Assembly (NCBI RefSeq): GCF_006517535.1
Contig: NZ_VHQH01000040.1
Span: 124,001-188,000 of the forward strand
From: Schumannella sp. 10F1B-5-1
GTDB lineage: Bacteria > Actinomycetota > Actinomycetes > Actinomycetales > Microbacteriaceae
Direction of reading: 5' to 3'
DNA: 64,000 bases
Positions within the stretch are counted from its first letter, which is position 1. Each line of letters starts with the position of its first letter. Of the stretch, positions 8,811-17,200 are shown one piece after another. The notes beneath the pieces are model-generated. The model worked only from the letters and a program-made list of their open reading frames with translations, did not search any database and had not been told where the DNA came from. Position numbers and translations under genes: made by a program.

Positions 8811-9039
8811 ACAGGCGTCGATCCGGCTATCACCGGGGAGCCCTCGGAAGAACGGTGCACGGCATCCGGCGCGAGTCGGCGGGCGCGCATCCACTAGACC
8901 CGAGCGGGTGGCCCGTCACAGCCGAGACGAGCGGTCGCAGGGATGCGGCAAGCGAGGTGGTACCGCGGCGCAAGTCGTCCTCGTGCGAGACAGATCGGCC
9001 CACGAGGCCGAGCCGAATCAGCAGCATGAAGGACCGCGC
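8811..9039 (+). promoter_or_regulatory. Ultrashort Stem I, translational T-box riboswitch for ileS
   Basis: The leader has a tiny Stem I, CCGG-CTATCA-CCGG at 8823-8836. Its loop displays the isoleucine specifier codon ATC (8829-8831), followed by GGGGAGCCC. The conserved T-box AGCGAGGTGGTACCGCGG is at 8951-8968, with the TGG bulge that pairs the tRNA 3' end. Downstream, GTCCT (8977-8981) can pair AGGAC (9030-9034), which contains the ileS Shine-Dalgarno. Uncharged tRNA-Ile would therefore release the ribosome site: control is translational, not by termination. This is the known actinobacterial ileS class. Positions of the 5' end and the middle helices are estimates. Confidence 0.9.
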
Positions 9040-12000
9040 ATGTACCCCCGCACCTCCTCGGACGATGGCTCCGTCGACTCGACGCCCGCCGGCGTTCCCG
9101 CCAGCCCGCGCTTCCCCGAGATCGAGTCGGGCATCCTGGCCTTCTGGAAGGGTGACGACACCTTCCGCGCCTCCGTCGAGCAGCGCGAGGGATGCGAGGA
9201 GTGGGTCTTCTACGACGGCCCGCCCTTCGCGAACGGCCTGCCCCACTACGGGCACCTGCTGACCGGCTACGCCAAAGATCTCTTCCCGCGCTACCAGACC
9301 ATGCGCGGCAAGCAGGTGCACCGCCGCTTCGGCTGGGACACCCACGGCCTGCCCGCCGAGCTCGAGGCGATGCGCCAGCTCGGCATCACGACCAAGGACG
9401 AGATCGAGGCCATGGGCGTCGGCGCGTTCAACGCGAAGGCGCGCGAGAGCGTGCTGCGCTACACCCAGGAGTGGCAGGACTACGTCACGCGTCAGGCGCG
9501 CTGGGTCGACTTCGAGAACGACTACAAGACGCTCGACGTGACGTTCATGGAGAGCGTGCTCTGGGCGTTCAAGCGCCTCTGGGACAAGGGCCTCGCCTAC
9601 GAGGGCTTCCGCGTGCTGCCCTACTGCTGGAACGACGAGACGCCGCTGTCGAACCACGAGCTGCGCATGGACGATGACGTCTACAAGATGCGCCAGGACC
9701 CGTCGGTCACGGTGACCTTCCCGCTCGTCGGCGAGAAGGCCGAGGCGCTCGGCCTGACCGCGGTGAAGGCGGTCGCCTGGACGACGACGCCGTGGACGCT
9801 GCCGACCAACGCGGCGCTCGCCGTGGGGCCCGAGATCTCCTACGTCGTCGTGCCCGCGGGCCCCGATGGCGCCGCGGACGGCGCGGCGGAGGGCCAGTCG
9901 CTGTACCTGCTCGCCGGCGACACGGTCGCCGCCTACGCCAAGCCGCTCGGCTACGCCGACGCCGCGGCCGCGCAGGCCGCCGTGCAGCGCACGATCCTCG
10001 GCGCCGAGCTGGGCGACGTGCACTACGACCGCCTCTGGGACCACTACGCCGACGCCCCCGGCATGGAGGCCGCCTGGCGCATCCTCGTCGCCGACTACGT
10101 CGCCACCGGCGAGGGCACCGGCATCGTGCACCAGGCGCCCGCCTACGGCGAAGACGACCAGGTGACCTGCGCCGAGGCCGGCATCCCGGTCATCCTGTCG
10201 CTGGATGACGCGGGCCGCTTCCTGCCCGCCGTCGCCGAGGTCGCCGGCGAGCTGTGGAGCGACGCGAACACGCCGCTCATCCGCCTGCTGCGCGCCGAGG
10301 GGCGCCTGCTGCAGGAGCGCAGCTACGAGCACAGCTACCCGCACTGCTGGCGCTGCCGCAAGCCGCTCATCTACCGCGCGGTGTCGAGCTGGTTCGTGCG
10401 CGTGACCGAGTTCCGCGACCGCATGGGCGAGCTGAACCAGCAGATCACCTGGGTGCCCGAGAACGTCAAGGACGGCCAGTTCGGCAAGTGGGTCGCGAAC
10501 GCCCGCGACTGGTCGGTGAGCCGCAACCGCTTCTGGGGCTCGCCCATCCCGGTGTGGAAGAGCGACGACAGCCGCTACCCGCGCCTCGACGTCTACGGCT
10601 CGCTCGCCGAGATCGAGCGCGACTTCGGCCGCCTGCCGACGAACGACGCCGGCGAGGTCGACCTGCACCGGCCGTTCATCGACGACCTCACCCGGCCGAA
10701 CCCCGACGACCCGACGGGGCAGTCGACCATGCGCCGCATCAGCGACGTCTTCGACGTGTGGTTCGACTCGGGATCGATGCCCTATGCGCAGGTGCACTAC
10801 CCGTTCGAGAACCAGGAGTTCTTCGAGTCGCACAATCCGGCCGACTTCATCGTGGAGTACATCGGCCAGACCCGCGGCTGGTTCTACGTCATGCACGTGC
10901 TCGCCACGGCGCTGTTCGACCGTCCGGCGTTCTCGAACGTGATCAGCCACGGCATCGTGCTCGGCAGCGACGGGCAGAAGATGTCGAAGAGCCTGCGCAA
11001 CTACCCCGACGTCAGCGAGGTCTTCGACCGCGACGGCGCGGATGCGATGCGCTGGTTCCTGATGGCGTCGAGCGTCATCCGCGGCGGCAACCTCGTCGTC
11101 ACCGAGGAGGGCATCCGCCAGGGCGTGCGCGAGTTCCTGCTGCCGCTGTGGAGCACCTACTACTTCTTCACCCTCTACGCGAACAGCGCGGGGGCGGATG
11201 CGGGTGCCGCCGGCTCGGGCAACGAGGCCCGCTGGCGCACCGACTCGCCCAACGAGCTCGACCGCTACCTGCTGGCGAAGACCCGCGACCTGGTCGAGCA
11301 GGTGACGGCGCACCTGGATGCGCTCGACAGCCCGCTCGCCGCGCAGGCGCTGCGCGACTTCGGCGACGTGCTGACGAACTGGTACGTGCGCCGCAGCCGC
11401 GACCGCTTCTGGTCGGGCGACGACCACGACGCCTTCGACACGCTCTTCACGGTGCTCGAGACGGTCACCCGCGTGGCCGCCCCGCTGCTGCCGCTCGTGA
11501 CCGAGGAGATCTGGAAGGGCCTCACCGGCGGGCGCAGCGTGCACCTCGAGGACTGGCCCGACGCGGCCGCCTTCCCGGCCGACGCCGAGCTCGTGAGCGC
11601 GATGGACCGCATCCGTGCGATCGCCTCGTCGGGTCTGGCGCTGCGCAAGGCGAGCGGGCTGCGCGTGCGCCTGCCGCTCGCCGGGCTGACGGTCGTCGGC
11701 GCGGGGGCGGGGCTCGAGGCCTTCGCCGACGTGCTGCGCGATGAGCTCAACGTCAAGAGCGTGACCTTCGTCGACGAGCTCGCCGGCGCGAGCGTCGCCC
11801 GTCGCCTCACCGTGAACGCCCGCGCTCTGGGCCCGCGCCTCGGCAAGGAGGTGCAGCGCATCATCAAGGCCGCCAAGGCCGGCGACTGGAGCGAGGCCGA
11901 CGGCACGGTGGTCGTCGACGGCACCCCGCTCGAGGCGGGCGAGTACGAGCTCGTGCTCGAGCTGCCCGAGGGCGGCGACGACCGCGCCTACGCGGCACTC

Positions 12001-12324
12001 GAGGGCGACGCCTTCCTCGTGCTCGACACCGCGCTGACGCCCGAGCTCGAGGCCGAGGGCACCGCCCGCGACGTCGTGCGCGCGGTGCAGCAGGCCCGCA
12101 AGGACGCCGGTTTCGAGGTGAGCGACCGCATCCGCCTGGTCGTCTCCGGCGACGCCGACGCGGCCCGCGCCGTGCTCGCGCACGCCGACCTGATCCGCGG
12201 CGAGACGCTCGCGCTCGACCTCACCGCGCTGCCCGAGACGGCGGCCGTGGCCGAGGATGCGGCGGTCTCGGAGGCCAAGGTGGGCGACAATCGGACTGTG
12301 AGCATCCAGGTGGCCCGCGCGTGA
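9040..12324 (+). CDS. ileS: Isoleucine--tRNA ligase
   Basis: This 1094-residue class Ia synthetase charges tRNA-Ile and edits Val. It has the eukaryote-like long form seen in actinobacteria, with HYGH at 69-72 ([12 protein letters not shown]) and KMSKS at 647-651 ([12 protein letters not shown]). The CP1 editing domain contains [14 protein letters not shown] and [13 protein letters not shown]. The C-terminal part holds the anticodon helical domain and a beta-rich extension ([14 protein letters not shown] onward). ATG 9040 has GAAGGA 6 nt upstream, the site sequestered by the T-box leader. Its stop overlaps the folC GTG, so the T-box probably also affects folC-DUF4233-ndk by coupling. Confidence 0.98.
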   Translation: MYPRTSSDDGSVDSTPAGVPASPRFPEIESGILAFWKGDDTFRASVEQREGCEEWVFYDGPPFANGLPHYGHLLTGYAKDLFPRYQTMRGKQVHRRFGWDTHGLPAELEAMRQLGITTKDEIEAMGVGAFNAKARESVLRYTQEWQDYVTRQARWVDFENDYKTLDVTFMESVLWAFKRLWDKGLAYEGFRVLPYCWNDETPLSNHELRMDDDVYKMRQDPSVTVTFPLVGEKAEALGLTAVKAVAWTTTPWTLPTNAALAVGPEISYVVVPAGPDGAADGAAEGQSLYLLAGDTVAAYAKPLGYADAAAAQAAVQRTILGAELGDVHYDRLWDHYADAPGMEAAWRILVADYVATGEGTGIVHQAPAYGEDDQVTCAEAGIPVILSLDDAGRFLPAVAEVAGELWSDANTPLIRLLRAEGRLLQERSYEHSYPHCWRCRKPLIYRAVSSWFVRVTEFRDRMGELNQQITWVPENVKDGQFGKWVANARDWSVSRNRFWGSPIPVWKSDDSRYPRLDVYGSLAEIERDFGRLPTNDAGEVDLHRPFIDDLTRPNPDDPTGQSTMRRISDVFDVWFDSGSMPYAQVHYPFENQEFFESHNPADFIVEYIGQTRGWFYVMHVLATALFDRPAFSNVISHGIVLGSDGQKMSKSLRNYPDVSEVFDRDGADAMRWFLMASSVIRGGNLVVTEEGIRQGVREFLLPLWSTYYFFTLYANSAGADAGAAGSGNEARWRTDSPNELDRYLLAKTRDLVEQVTAHLDALDSPLAAQALRDFGDVLTNWYVRRSRDRFWSGDDHDAFDTLFTVLETVTRVAAPLLPLVTEEIWKGLTGGRSVHLEDWPDAAAFPADAELVSAMDRIRAIASSGLALRKASGLRVRLPLAGLTVVGAGAGLEAFADVLRDELNVKSVTFVDELAGASVARRLTVNARALGPRLGKEVQRIIKAAKAGDWSEADGTVVVDGTPLEAGEYELVLELPEGGDDRAYAALEGDAFLVLDTALTPELEAEGTARDVVRAVQQARKDAGFEVSDRIRLVVSGDADAARAVLAHADLIRGETLALDLTALPETAAVAEDAAVSEAKVGDNRTVSIQVARA

Positions 12325-13712
12325 GCGACGACGTGACCGGCGGCGGAGCGGGCGGAGCCTCGGGCGGCAGCCCCGAGGACCGCGCCGCGGCCGACGCCCT
12401 CTACCAAGAGCTGCTCGACCGCATCGGCGAGGCGAACCCGCAGCCGCGGCTCGAGCCGACCCGTCGTGCCCTCGAGCTGCTCGGCGACCCGCAGAACTCC
12501 GCGCCCGTCATCACGATCGCCGGCACCAACGGCAAGACGTCGACGAGCCGCATGATCGAGTCGCTGCTGCGCGCGAGCGGACTCAAGCCGGGCCTCTTGA
12601 CCAGCCCGCACCTCGTGCGCGTCAACGAGCGCATCATGATCGACGGCGAGCCGATCGGCGACGCGGCCCTCGCGGCCGGCGGCGACGACATCCGCCCCTA
12701 CCTGCTGATGGTGGATGCGGAGCTCACGGCGAACGGCGAGCCCCCGCTGACCTTCTTCGAGGCCCTGACCGTGCTGGCCTTCGCCTGCTTCGCCGACGCC
12801 CCCGTCGACGTGATCGTGCTCGAGGTCGGCATGGGCGGCGAGTGGGACTCGACGAACGTGGCGGATGCGCAGGTCGCCGTGTTCGGACCGATCGCCCTCG
12901 ACCACCAGGCGCGCCTCGGCGACACGATCGAGGAGATCGCGCGCACCAAGTCGGGCATCATCAAGCCCGGCGCCGAGGTCGTGACCGCGATGCAGCGCAT
13001 CGAGGCGCTCGACGAGATCCGCGCCCGCGCGGCCCAGTTCGAGGCGCCGGTCACGATCGAGATGCAGGACTTCGCTCTGGAGGCCACGACCGTCGCGGTC
13101 GGCGGGCAGCTGCTCGACATCCGCGGGCGGGCCGGGCGCTACGAGGGCGTCTTCCTGCCGCTCTACGGCGACCACCAGGCGCAGAACGCGACCGTCGCGG
13201 TCGCCGCGGTCGAGACCTTCCTCGGCGGCGCCAGCCGGGCGCTCGACGCCGACGTGCTGGCGCAGGGCCTCGGCGAGGCCACCTCGCCCGGCCGCCTGCA
13301 GCTGGTCGGCATCGAGCCGACCGTGCTCGTCGACGCCGCCCACAACCCGCACGGCGCCCGCGCGCTCGCCGCGGCGCTGCAGGAGTACTTCGACTTCGAC
13401 GAGCTGGCGATCGTGGTCGGCATCCTCGCCGACAAGGACGCCCACGGCATCCTCGCCGAGCTCGCGCCCGTCGCCACCCGCTTCGTCGTGACCCGCTCGA
13501 GCTCCGAGCGCGCGATCGCGGCCGACGAGCTGGATGCCCTGGTCGCCGAGACCGGCGTGCCGCGCGAGGTCGTCGACGACGTGGAGGCGGCGCTGCGCGA
13601 GGCGCGCGGCTGGGCCGCTGAGTCGCCGCGCCGCGCGGTCGTCGTGGCGGGCTCGATCACGCTCGTCGGCGACGTCATCGCGCTCGCCGAGGCCGAGGAG
13701 TGGAAGCCGTGA
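12321..13712 (+). CDS. folC: Bifunctional dihydrofolate synthase/folylpolyglutamate synthase
   Basis: This 463-residue Mur-ligase-family enzyme adds glutamate to dihydropteroate and to folates using ATP. The P-loop is GTNGKTS at 68-74. Other family marks are [25 protein letters not shown] and the C-terminal domain motif [16 protein letters not shown]. The N-terminal 30 residues are Gly-rich and disordered. The GTG start overlaps the ileS stop (GTGA at 12321-12324) and its own stop overlaps the next start in the same way. Together with pabB and pabC at the right end, the window holds three folate pathway genes, but in separate transcripts. Confidence 0.96.
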   Translation: MSDDVTGGGAGGASGGSPEDRAAADALYQELLDRIGEANPQPRLEPTRRALELLGDPQNSAPVITIAGTNGKTSTSRMIESLLRASGLKPGLLTSPHLVRVNERIMIDGEPIGDAALAAGGDDIRPYLLMVDAELTANGEPPLTFFEALTVLAFACFADAPVDVIVLEVGMGGEWDSTNVADAQVAVFGPIALDHQARLGDTIEEIARTKSGIIKPGAEVVTAMQRIEALDEIRARAAQFEAPVTIEMQDFALEATTVAVGGQLLDIRGRAGRYEGVFLPLYGDHQAQNATVAVAAVETFLGGASRALDADVLAQGLGEATSPGRLQLVGIEPTVLVDAAHNPHGARALAAALQEYFDFDELAIVVGILADKDAHGILAELAPVATRFVVTRSSSERAIAADELDALVAETGVPREVVDDVEAALREARGWAAESPRRAVVVAGSITLVGDVIALAEAEEWKP

Positions 13713-14146
13713 GCCGCGGCGGAGCCGGGGCCGCCGGGGGAGCCGGCGCCGTCGCACCGGGCCGTCGCCCGCGTCGCGAGCGCGGCGTGCGCGAGTCGCT
13801 GTTCGCCGTCGCCCTCGTGCTCGAGGCCGTCATGCTGATCTTCGCCACGCTCGCCCTGTTCGGCCTGCGCTCGCTGCCCGCCGGCGTCGCGCTCGGCGGG
13901 GGAGCGGCGTTCATCGTCGTGCTGCTGATCGTCGCCAGCCAGACCCGCCACAAGTGGGCGGAGTACCTGGGCTGGGCACTGCAGGTGGCTCTGCTCGCCT
14001 GCGGCTTCCTCGACCCGTCGATGTTCATCGTCGGCGCGATCTTCGTCGGCATCTGGATCTGGTGCTTCGTCAAGGCGCGGCGCATCGAGCGCGCGCAGGC
14101 GCAGCACAACTCCATCCACCCCTCTCGGAAGGACACGACCGCATGA
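13709..14146 (+). CDS. DUF4233 membrane protein
   Basis: This 145-residue protein has a basic, Gly-rich cytoplasmic N-terminus and four predicted helices: ESLFAVALVLEAVMLIFATL, VALGGGAAFIVVLLIVAS, YLGWALQVALLACGF and MFIVGAIFVGIWIWCFV. A small family (DUF4233) is known almost always between folC and ndk in actinobacteria; its function is unknown. The GTG 13709 start is 8 nt after GAGGAG and overlaps the folC stop; the stop overlaps the ndk ATG. The overlap chain suggests production in fixed ratio with its neighbours. Confidence 0.88.
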   Translation: MSRGGAGAAGGAGAVAPGRRPRRERGVRESLFAVALVLEAVMLIFATLALFGLRSLPAGVALGGGAAFIVVLLIVASQTRHKWAEYLGWALQVALLACGFLDPSMFIVGAIFVGIWIWCFVKARRIERAQAQHNSIHPSRKDTTA

Positions 14147-14565
14147 CCACCCCCGTCGAAGAGACCCTCGTGCTGATCAAGCCCGACGGCGTCGCCCGCA
14201 ACCTGACCGGCGAGATCCTCAGCCGCATCGAGGCGAAGGGCTACCAGCTGGTCGACATCAAGCTGGTCGAGCCGAGCCTCGACCTGCTCGCCGCCCACTA
14301 CGAGGAGCACCAGGGCAAGCCCTTCTACGAGCCGCTCGTCGAGTTCATGCAGTCGGGGCCGGTCGTCGCGATCCGCATCGCCGGCAACCGCGTGATCGAG
14401 GGCTTCCGCTCGCTGGCCGGCACGACCGACCCGACCGGCGCCGCCCCCGGCACGATCCGCGGCGACCTGGGCCGCGACTGGGGCCTCAAGGTGCAGCAGA
14501 ACCTGGTGCACGGCAGCGACTCGCCCGAGTCGGCGCAGCGCGAGCTCGGTCTCTGGTTCGGCTGA
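14143..14565 (+). CDS. ndk: Nucleoside diphosphate kinase
   Basis: This 140-residue enzyme transfers the gamma phosphate from ATP to nucleoside diphosphates through a phosphohistidine, His123 (NLVHGSDSPESAQREL). The N-terminus ETLVLIKPDGVARNLTGEIL and the segment VIEGFRSLAGTTDP are diagnostic. The length is normal for the family. The ATG overlaps the upstream stop and follows GGAAGGA. It is the last gene of the ileS operon and ends at a perfect hairpin terminator 21 bp downstream. Confidence 0.97.
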   Translation: MTTPVEETLVLIKPDGVARNLTGEILSRIEAKGYQLVDIKLVEPSLDLLAAHYEEHQGKPFYEPLVEFMQSGPVVAIRIAGNRVIEGFRSLAGTTDPTGAAPGTIRGDLGRDWGLKVQQNLVHGSDSPESAQRELGLWFG

Positions 14566-14586
14566 GCCCCGAGCCGACGACACGAG

Positions 14587-14620
14587 AAGGGCCCCGCCGC
14601 GATCACGCGGCGGGGCCCTT
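14587..14620 (+). terminator. Terminator of the ileS-folC-ndk operon
   Basis: A perfect 14-bp stem (AAGGGCCCCGCCGC at 14587-14600, complement at 14607-14620) has a 6-nt loop (GATCAC). No U tract follows, as is common in high-GC actinobacteria. Confidence 0.85.
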
Positions 14621-14712
14621 CCGGTTGTGGTTCTGATGGGCGAAGGGCTGCGCTCGGTCACGACCGTGCGGTTGCCGCCGCAACGTGGCAGGTCTCCCGC
14701 CCCGGTGATCGA

Positions 14713-15057
14713 CTACACAGTTTGCGTGTACGCCTGATAGGTCGCCGGAACGGGGCACGACGGGAACACCGAACTTGAGAAGACCACGCTCTTGCCGAGC
14801 GGGCCGGCGCTGTCCCAGGCGCTGTACTTCGTCCATCCTGTATAGGGGAATACTGCATTGCACTTGACGACAGCACGGAACTGGTAGCTGCCCCCAGCGC
14901 AGGTGAGCGTGGCCCCTCCGCTCTGCTGGTTGTAATGCAAAGACCCACATCCGACCGCCGCTGGCGACGCCGGTGCCGCCGTGGCGACCGCGGGGGCGGC
15001 CAGAAGACTCGCGACTGCGATGGAGGTCGCGCCGACTACACGAAAGAGAACTGACAA
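14713..15057 (-). CDS. Small secreted Cys-containing protein
   Basis: This 114-residue preprotein has a signal peptide (GATSIAVASLLAAPAVATAA, cleavage near residue 28). The mature part of about 85 residues contains four Cys (VGCGS, LTCAG, VKCNA, PSCPV), enough for two disulfides. Aromatic-rich stretches such as FPYTGWTKYSAWD suggest a small beta domain. The start codon is TTG, supported by a strong AGAGGAG 7 nt upstream. Base composition is clearly less GC-rich than the flanks. The next genes downstream on the right are DsbA and VKOR, which could fold it. The family is not recognised. Confidence 0.7.
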   Translation of the reverse strand: MSVLFRVVGATSIAVASLLAAPAVATAAPASPAAVGCGSLHYNQQSGGATLTCAGGSYQFRAVVKCNAVFPYTGWTKYSAWDSAGPLGKSVVFSSSVFPSCPVPATYQAYTQTV

Positions 15058-15201
15058 GAGAAAACTCCTCTGATGGTTCAGGTGGAAGCCCTAACGGGCC
15101 ACGACCTGTCTACCCCTCATGTGGGAGCCGACCATCCGGGCTAGCCAGATTTTTGTCGTTGATCTCGAGCAGGTCGATGCTGATGACCGACCTCTCGGAA
15201 G

Positions 15202-16056
15202 TCATCCGCCCGAGACGGCGCTGACCAGGAACTGGCCGAAGTCGCTCTGCTTCTGCGGGTCCCACCGCTGTCCATTCACGACCACCGTAGGCGTCGAGAA
15301 TCCGTTCGACCCCTGGAGATCGGCGTCGCTCGTGGCGCGCTGGGTCGCGGCTGTGACCCACTTCTTGAACTGCTCGCTGTCGATGCACGTATTGATCGCA
15401 TCGCTGTCGGCACCGGCGTTGTTCACGATCTTCTTGATCTCGGCGTTGCTGAGACCGGGTCCGGTCTCGCTCTCGGGCTGCGCGTCGAACATCGCCGTCT
15501 GTGCTGCGGCGAATTTCTCGGGCGCGAAGTTCGCGATGCACGCAGCCGCGTTCGCCGACCTGCTGGAGTAGCGCGAACCGGAATAAAGGTGGTCGAGGAT
15601 CGCGATCGGGTGCACCTCGAGGGTGGCCTGACCGGCGGCGACGATCTGGTCGATCTGCTCGGAGTACGCCGATTCGAAGGACTTGCAGGCGGGGCATGAC
15701 CAGTCGACGTAGGTGACGATGTGCGCGAGCCCGTCGTTTGCCGGGAACTCGGTCGCCTTCGGCTTGTCGCCCTTCTTCAGGGCGGCCGTGTTGACGACCT
15801 CAGAGCTGGTGCCGTCGCCCTGGAACAGGATGCCGTCGCTCGCCATGTTCTTGGGGCCGCCGGGGAAGGCGGGCTTCGGCATCGTCGCGATCACGACGAC
15901 GACGATCAGGGCGGCGATGCCGAGCACGACGAGCGTCGCGATGCTCGGCACGAGCACCTTCAGGAGCTTCTGCCGCTTCTCGCGCTTCTCGCGGGCGAGA
16001 CGCGCGGCCTCGCGGGCTTCCTCGATGCGCTGCTTCTTGGTCTGACGTTCCGGCAC
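15202..16056 (-). CDS. Membrane-anchored DsbA-family thiol oxidoreductase
   Basis: This 284-residue protein has a highly charged Lys/Arg/Glu cytoplasmic N-terminus (1-33, probably helical), one membrane helix (about 36-60) and an extracytoplasmic thioredoxin-fold domain. The active site is CPAC (DWSCPACKSFESAYSEQ), with a helical insertion and a C-terminal cis-Pro segment FSTPTVVVNGQRW. It would oxidise or shuffle disulfides of exported proteins. The VKOR gene just upstream on the same strand is the expected reoxidation partner. GTG 16056 is supported by TAGGTT 6 nt upstream (leaderless). Four tandem 16-bp repeats lie between it and VKOR. Confidence 0.9.
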   Translation of the reverse strand: MPERQTKKQRIEEAREAARLAREKREKRQKLLKVLVPSIATLVVLGIAALIVVVVIATMPKPAFPGGPKNMASDGILFQGDGTSSEVVNTAALKKGDKPKATEFPANDGLAHIVTYVDWSCPACKSFESAYSEQIDQIVAAGQATLEVHPIAILDHLYSGSRYSSRSANAAACIANFAPEKFAAAQTAMFDAQPESETGPGLSNAEIKKIVNNAGADSDAINTCIDSEQFKKWVTAATQRATSDADLQGSNGFSTPTVVVNGQRWDPQKQSDFGQFLVSAVSGG

Positions 16057-16062
16057 GCCGTC

Positions 16063-16068
16063 AACCTA
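16063..16068 (-). promoter_or_regulatory. -10 box of the DsbA gene
   Basis: TAGGTT (minus strand) ends 6 nt before the GTG start, so DsbA has its own promoter although VKOR lies upstream. Confidence 0.5.
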
Positions 16069-16112
16069 GGGGAGGGCGGTGTCGGCTTGCTGGGAACGCG
16101 CCGACACCGCGT

Positions 16113-16176
16113 CATCCCGAGCCGCAGGAATCCCGAGGGAGAGGGATCCCGAGCGAGAGGGATCCCGAGTCAGAGG
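16113..16176. repeat. Four tandem 16-bp repeats at the VKOR 3' end
   Basis: The core ATCCCGAG recurs at exactly 16-bp steps, with units starting at 16113, 16129, 16145 and 16161. The consensus is NATCCCGAGnnAGAGG, and the last two units are nearly identical. The array runs from the intergenic gap into the VKOR stop codon (16170-16172). Confidence 0.85.
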
Positions 16177-16781
16177 AACAGCGACTGCACGATCGGGATC
16201 CGCGTCTGACCGATCACGATGACGATCAGGTAGCAGGCGACGGTGATCGGCACGAGCCACGGCGTGAGAGCGCGTCCGACGCGTCGCAGCCCGTCGCCGA
16301 AGACGCCCTCGCGGGCGTTGCGCACTGTCGTCGCCCAGAACAGCGGGATCGTGACGCTCCAGACAAGGGCGCACCAGGGGCAGAGCGTGCCGAGCACGAA
16401 GAAGCTCTGCGAGATCAGCCAGATCACGAACGCCAGGGCGCCGACGATGCCGATGTTGAACAGCACCCAGAACCAGCGGGCGAATCGCGCGCCGGCCAGC
16501 AGGGCGACGCCGACGGCGATCGGCGCGGCGAATCCGCCTAGCCCGATCAGCGGGTTCGGGAACCCGAACACCGACCCCTGCCACGAGTCCAGGTTCTTGC
16601 CGCACTGCACGAAGGCGCTGACGTTGCACGAGAGCGCCGCATCCGGGTTCTCGAGCAGCAGGAACTTGTCGATGGTCAGGCTGAACGCGGCCCACCACCC
16701 CAGTGCGCCGGCGACGATCAGGAAGACGGCGAGGATCCAGGGGCGGCGCGAGGTCGAGGCCTCGGCGACGGTGTCGGTCAC
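16170..16781 (-). CDS. Vitamin K epoxide reductase (VKOR) family protein
   Basis: This 203-residue polytopic membrane protein has the two VKOR Cys pairs: the loop pair in ALSCNVSAFVQCGKN and the active-site pair CPWC in TLCPWCALVWSV. The usual Ser/Asn-rich segment SVFGFPNPLIGLGGF precedes helix 2. In actinobacteria VKOR takes electrons from DsbA-like proteins and passes them to menaquinone. I chose GTG 16779-16781 over an in-frame ATG 81 bp upstream because family alignment begins near RRPWILAVFLIV and the upstream extension is Arg-rich and unlikely. The DsbA gene follows 113 bp downstream. Confidence 0.92.
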   Translation of the reverse strand: MTDTVAEASTSRRPWILAVFLIVAGALGWWAAFSLTIDKFLLLENPDAALSCNVSAFVQCGKNLDSWQGSVFGFPNPLIGLGGFAAPIAVGVALLAGARFARWFWVLFNIGIVGALAFVIWLISQSFFVLGTLCPWCALVWSVTIPLFWATTVRNAREGVFGDGLRRVGRALTPWLVPITVACYLIVIVIGQTRIPIVQSLFL

Positions 16782-17200
16782 CCTCGCATCCTCGCACGCG
16801 GTCGCCGAGCGCCGTCCGAGCGTCGCCGAACCGGTCGGGTCACCCGTTTTCCGGGCGAGCACCGAGCCTGCGAGCGCGCCCCTGCCCGATCGGATGCGCG
16901 TTCTGGGCTACTCTGAACACGTCGCTGAGCCGCGCTCGGCGACGATGAATGCTTACCGGGCAGGGTCCCGGGGCCGCGCCCCCGAGCGCAGCGCCGAACC
17001 GAACCGGGCCGCGAGTGCGATGACCGCACCGCGTCGGATGCCAGTTCCGAGGCGTGGTGACAGCGCGCCGACGGCGAGACCGCGCCCCGCGCCACGTCGC
17101 CGTAGACCATGACAAAGGATTCCGGCGGACCCGAGGGCCCGCCGAACAGGAGCACCCGGACGGGTGGCGCGGTCGCCCCTCCGACGAGGAGACACCAGCG
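16782..17200. other. Long leader/promoter region between VKOR and rne
   Basis: No credible gene lies in these 419 bp. A TACTCT -10-like box at 16909-16914 would give rne a leader of about 280 nt. The leader is very GC-rich, with complementary blocks such as GGGGCCGCGCCCC around 16971-16983. RNase E mRNAs are autoregulated through their 5' leaders in some bacteria; here that is only a possibility. Confidence 0.45.

Noticed and set aside
16113-16176. CRISPR array
   Set aside because: Units are 16 bp with no unique spacers, and no cas gene is in the window.
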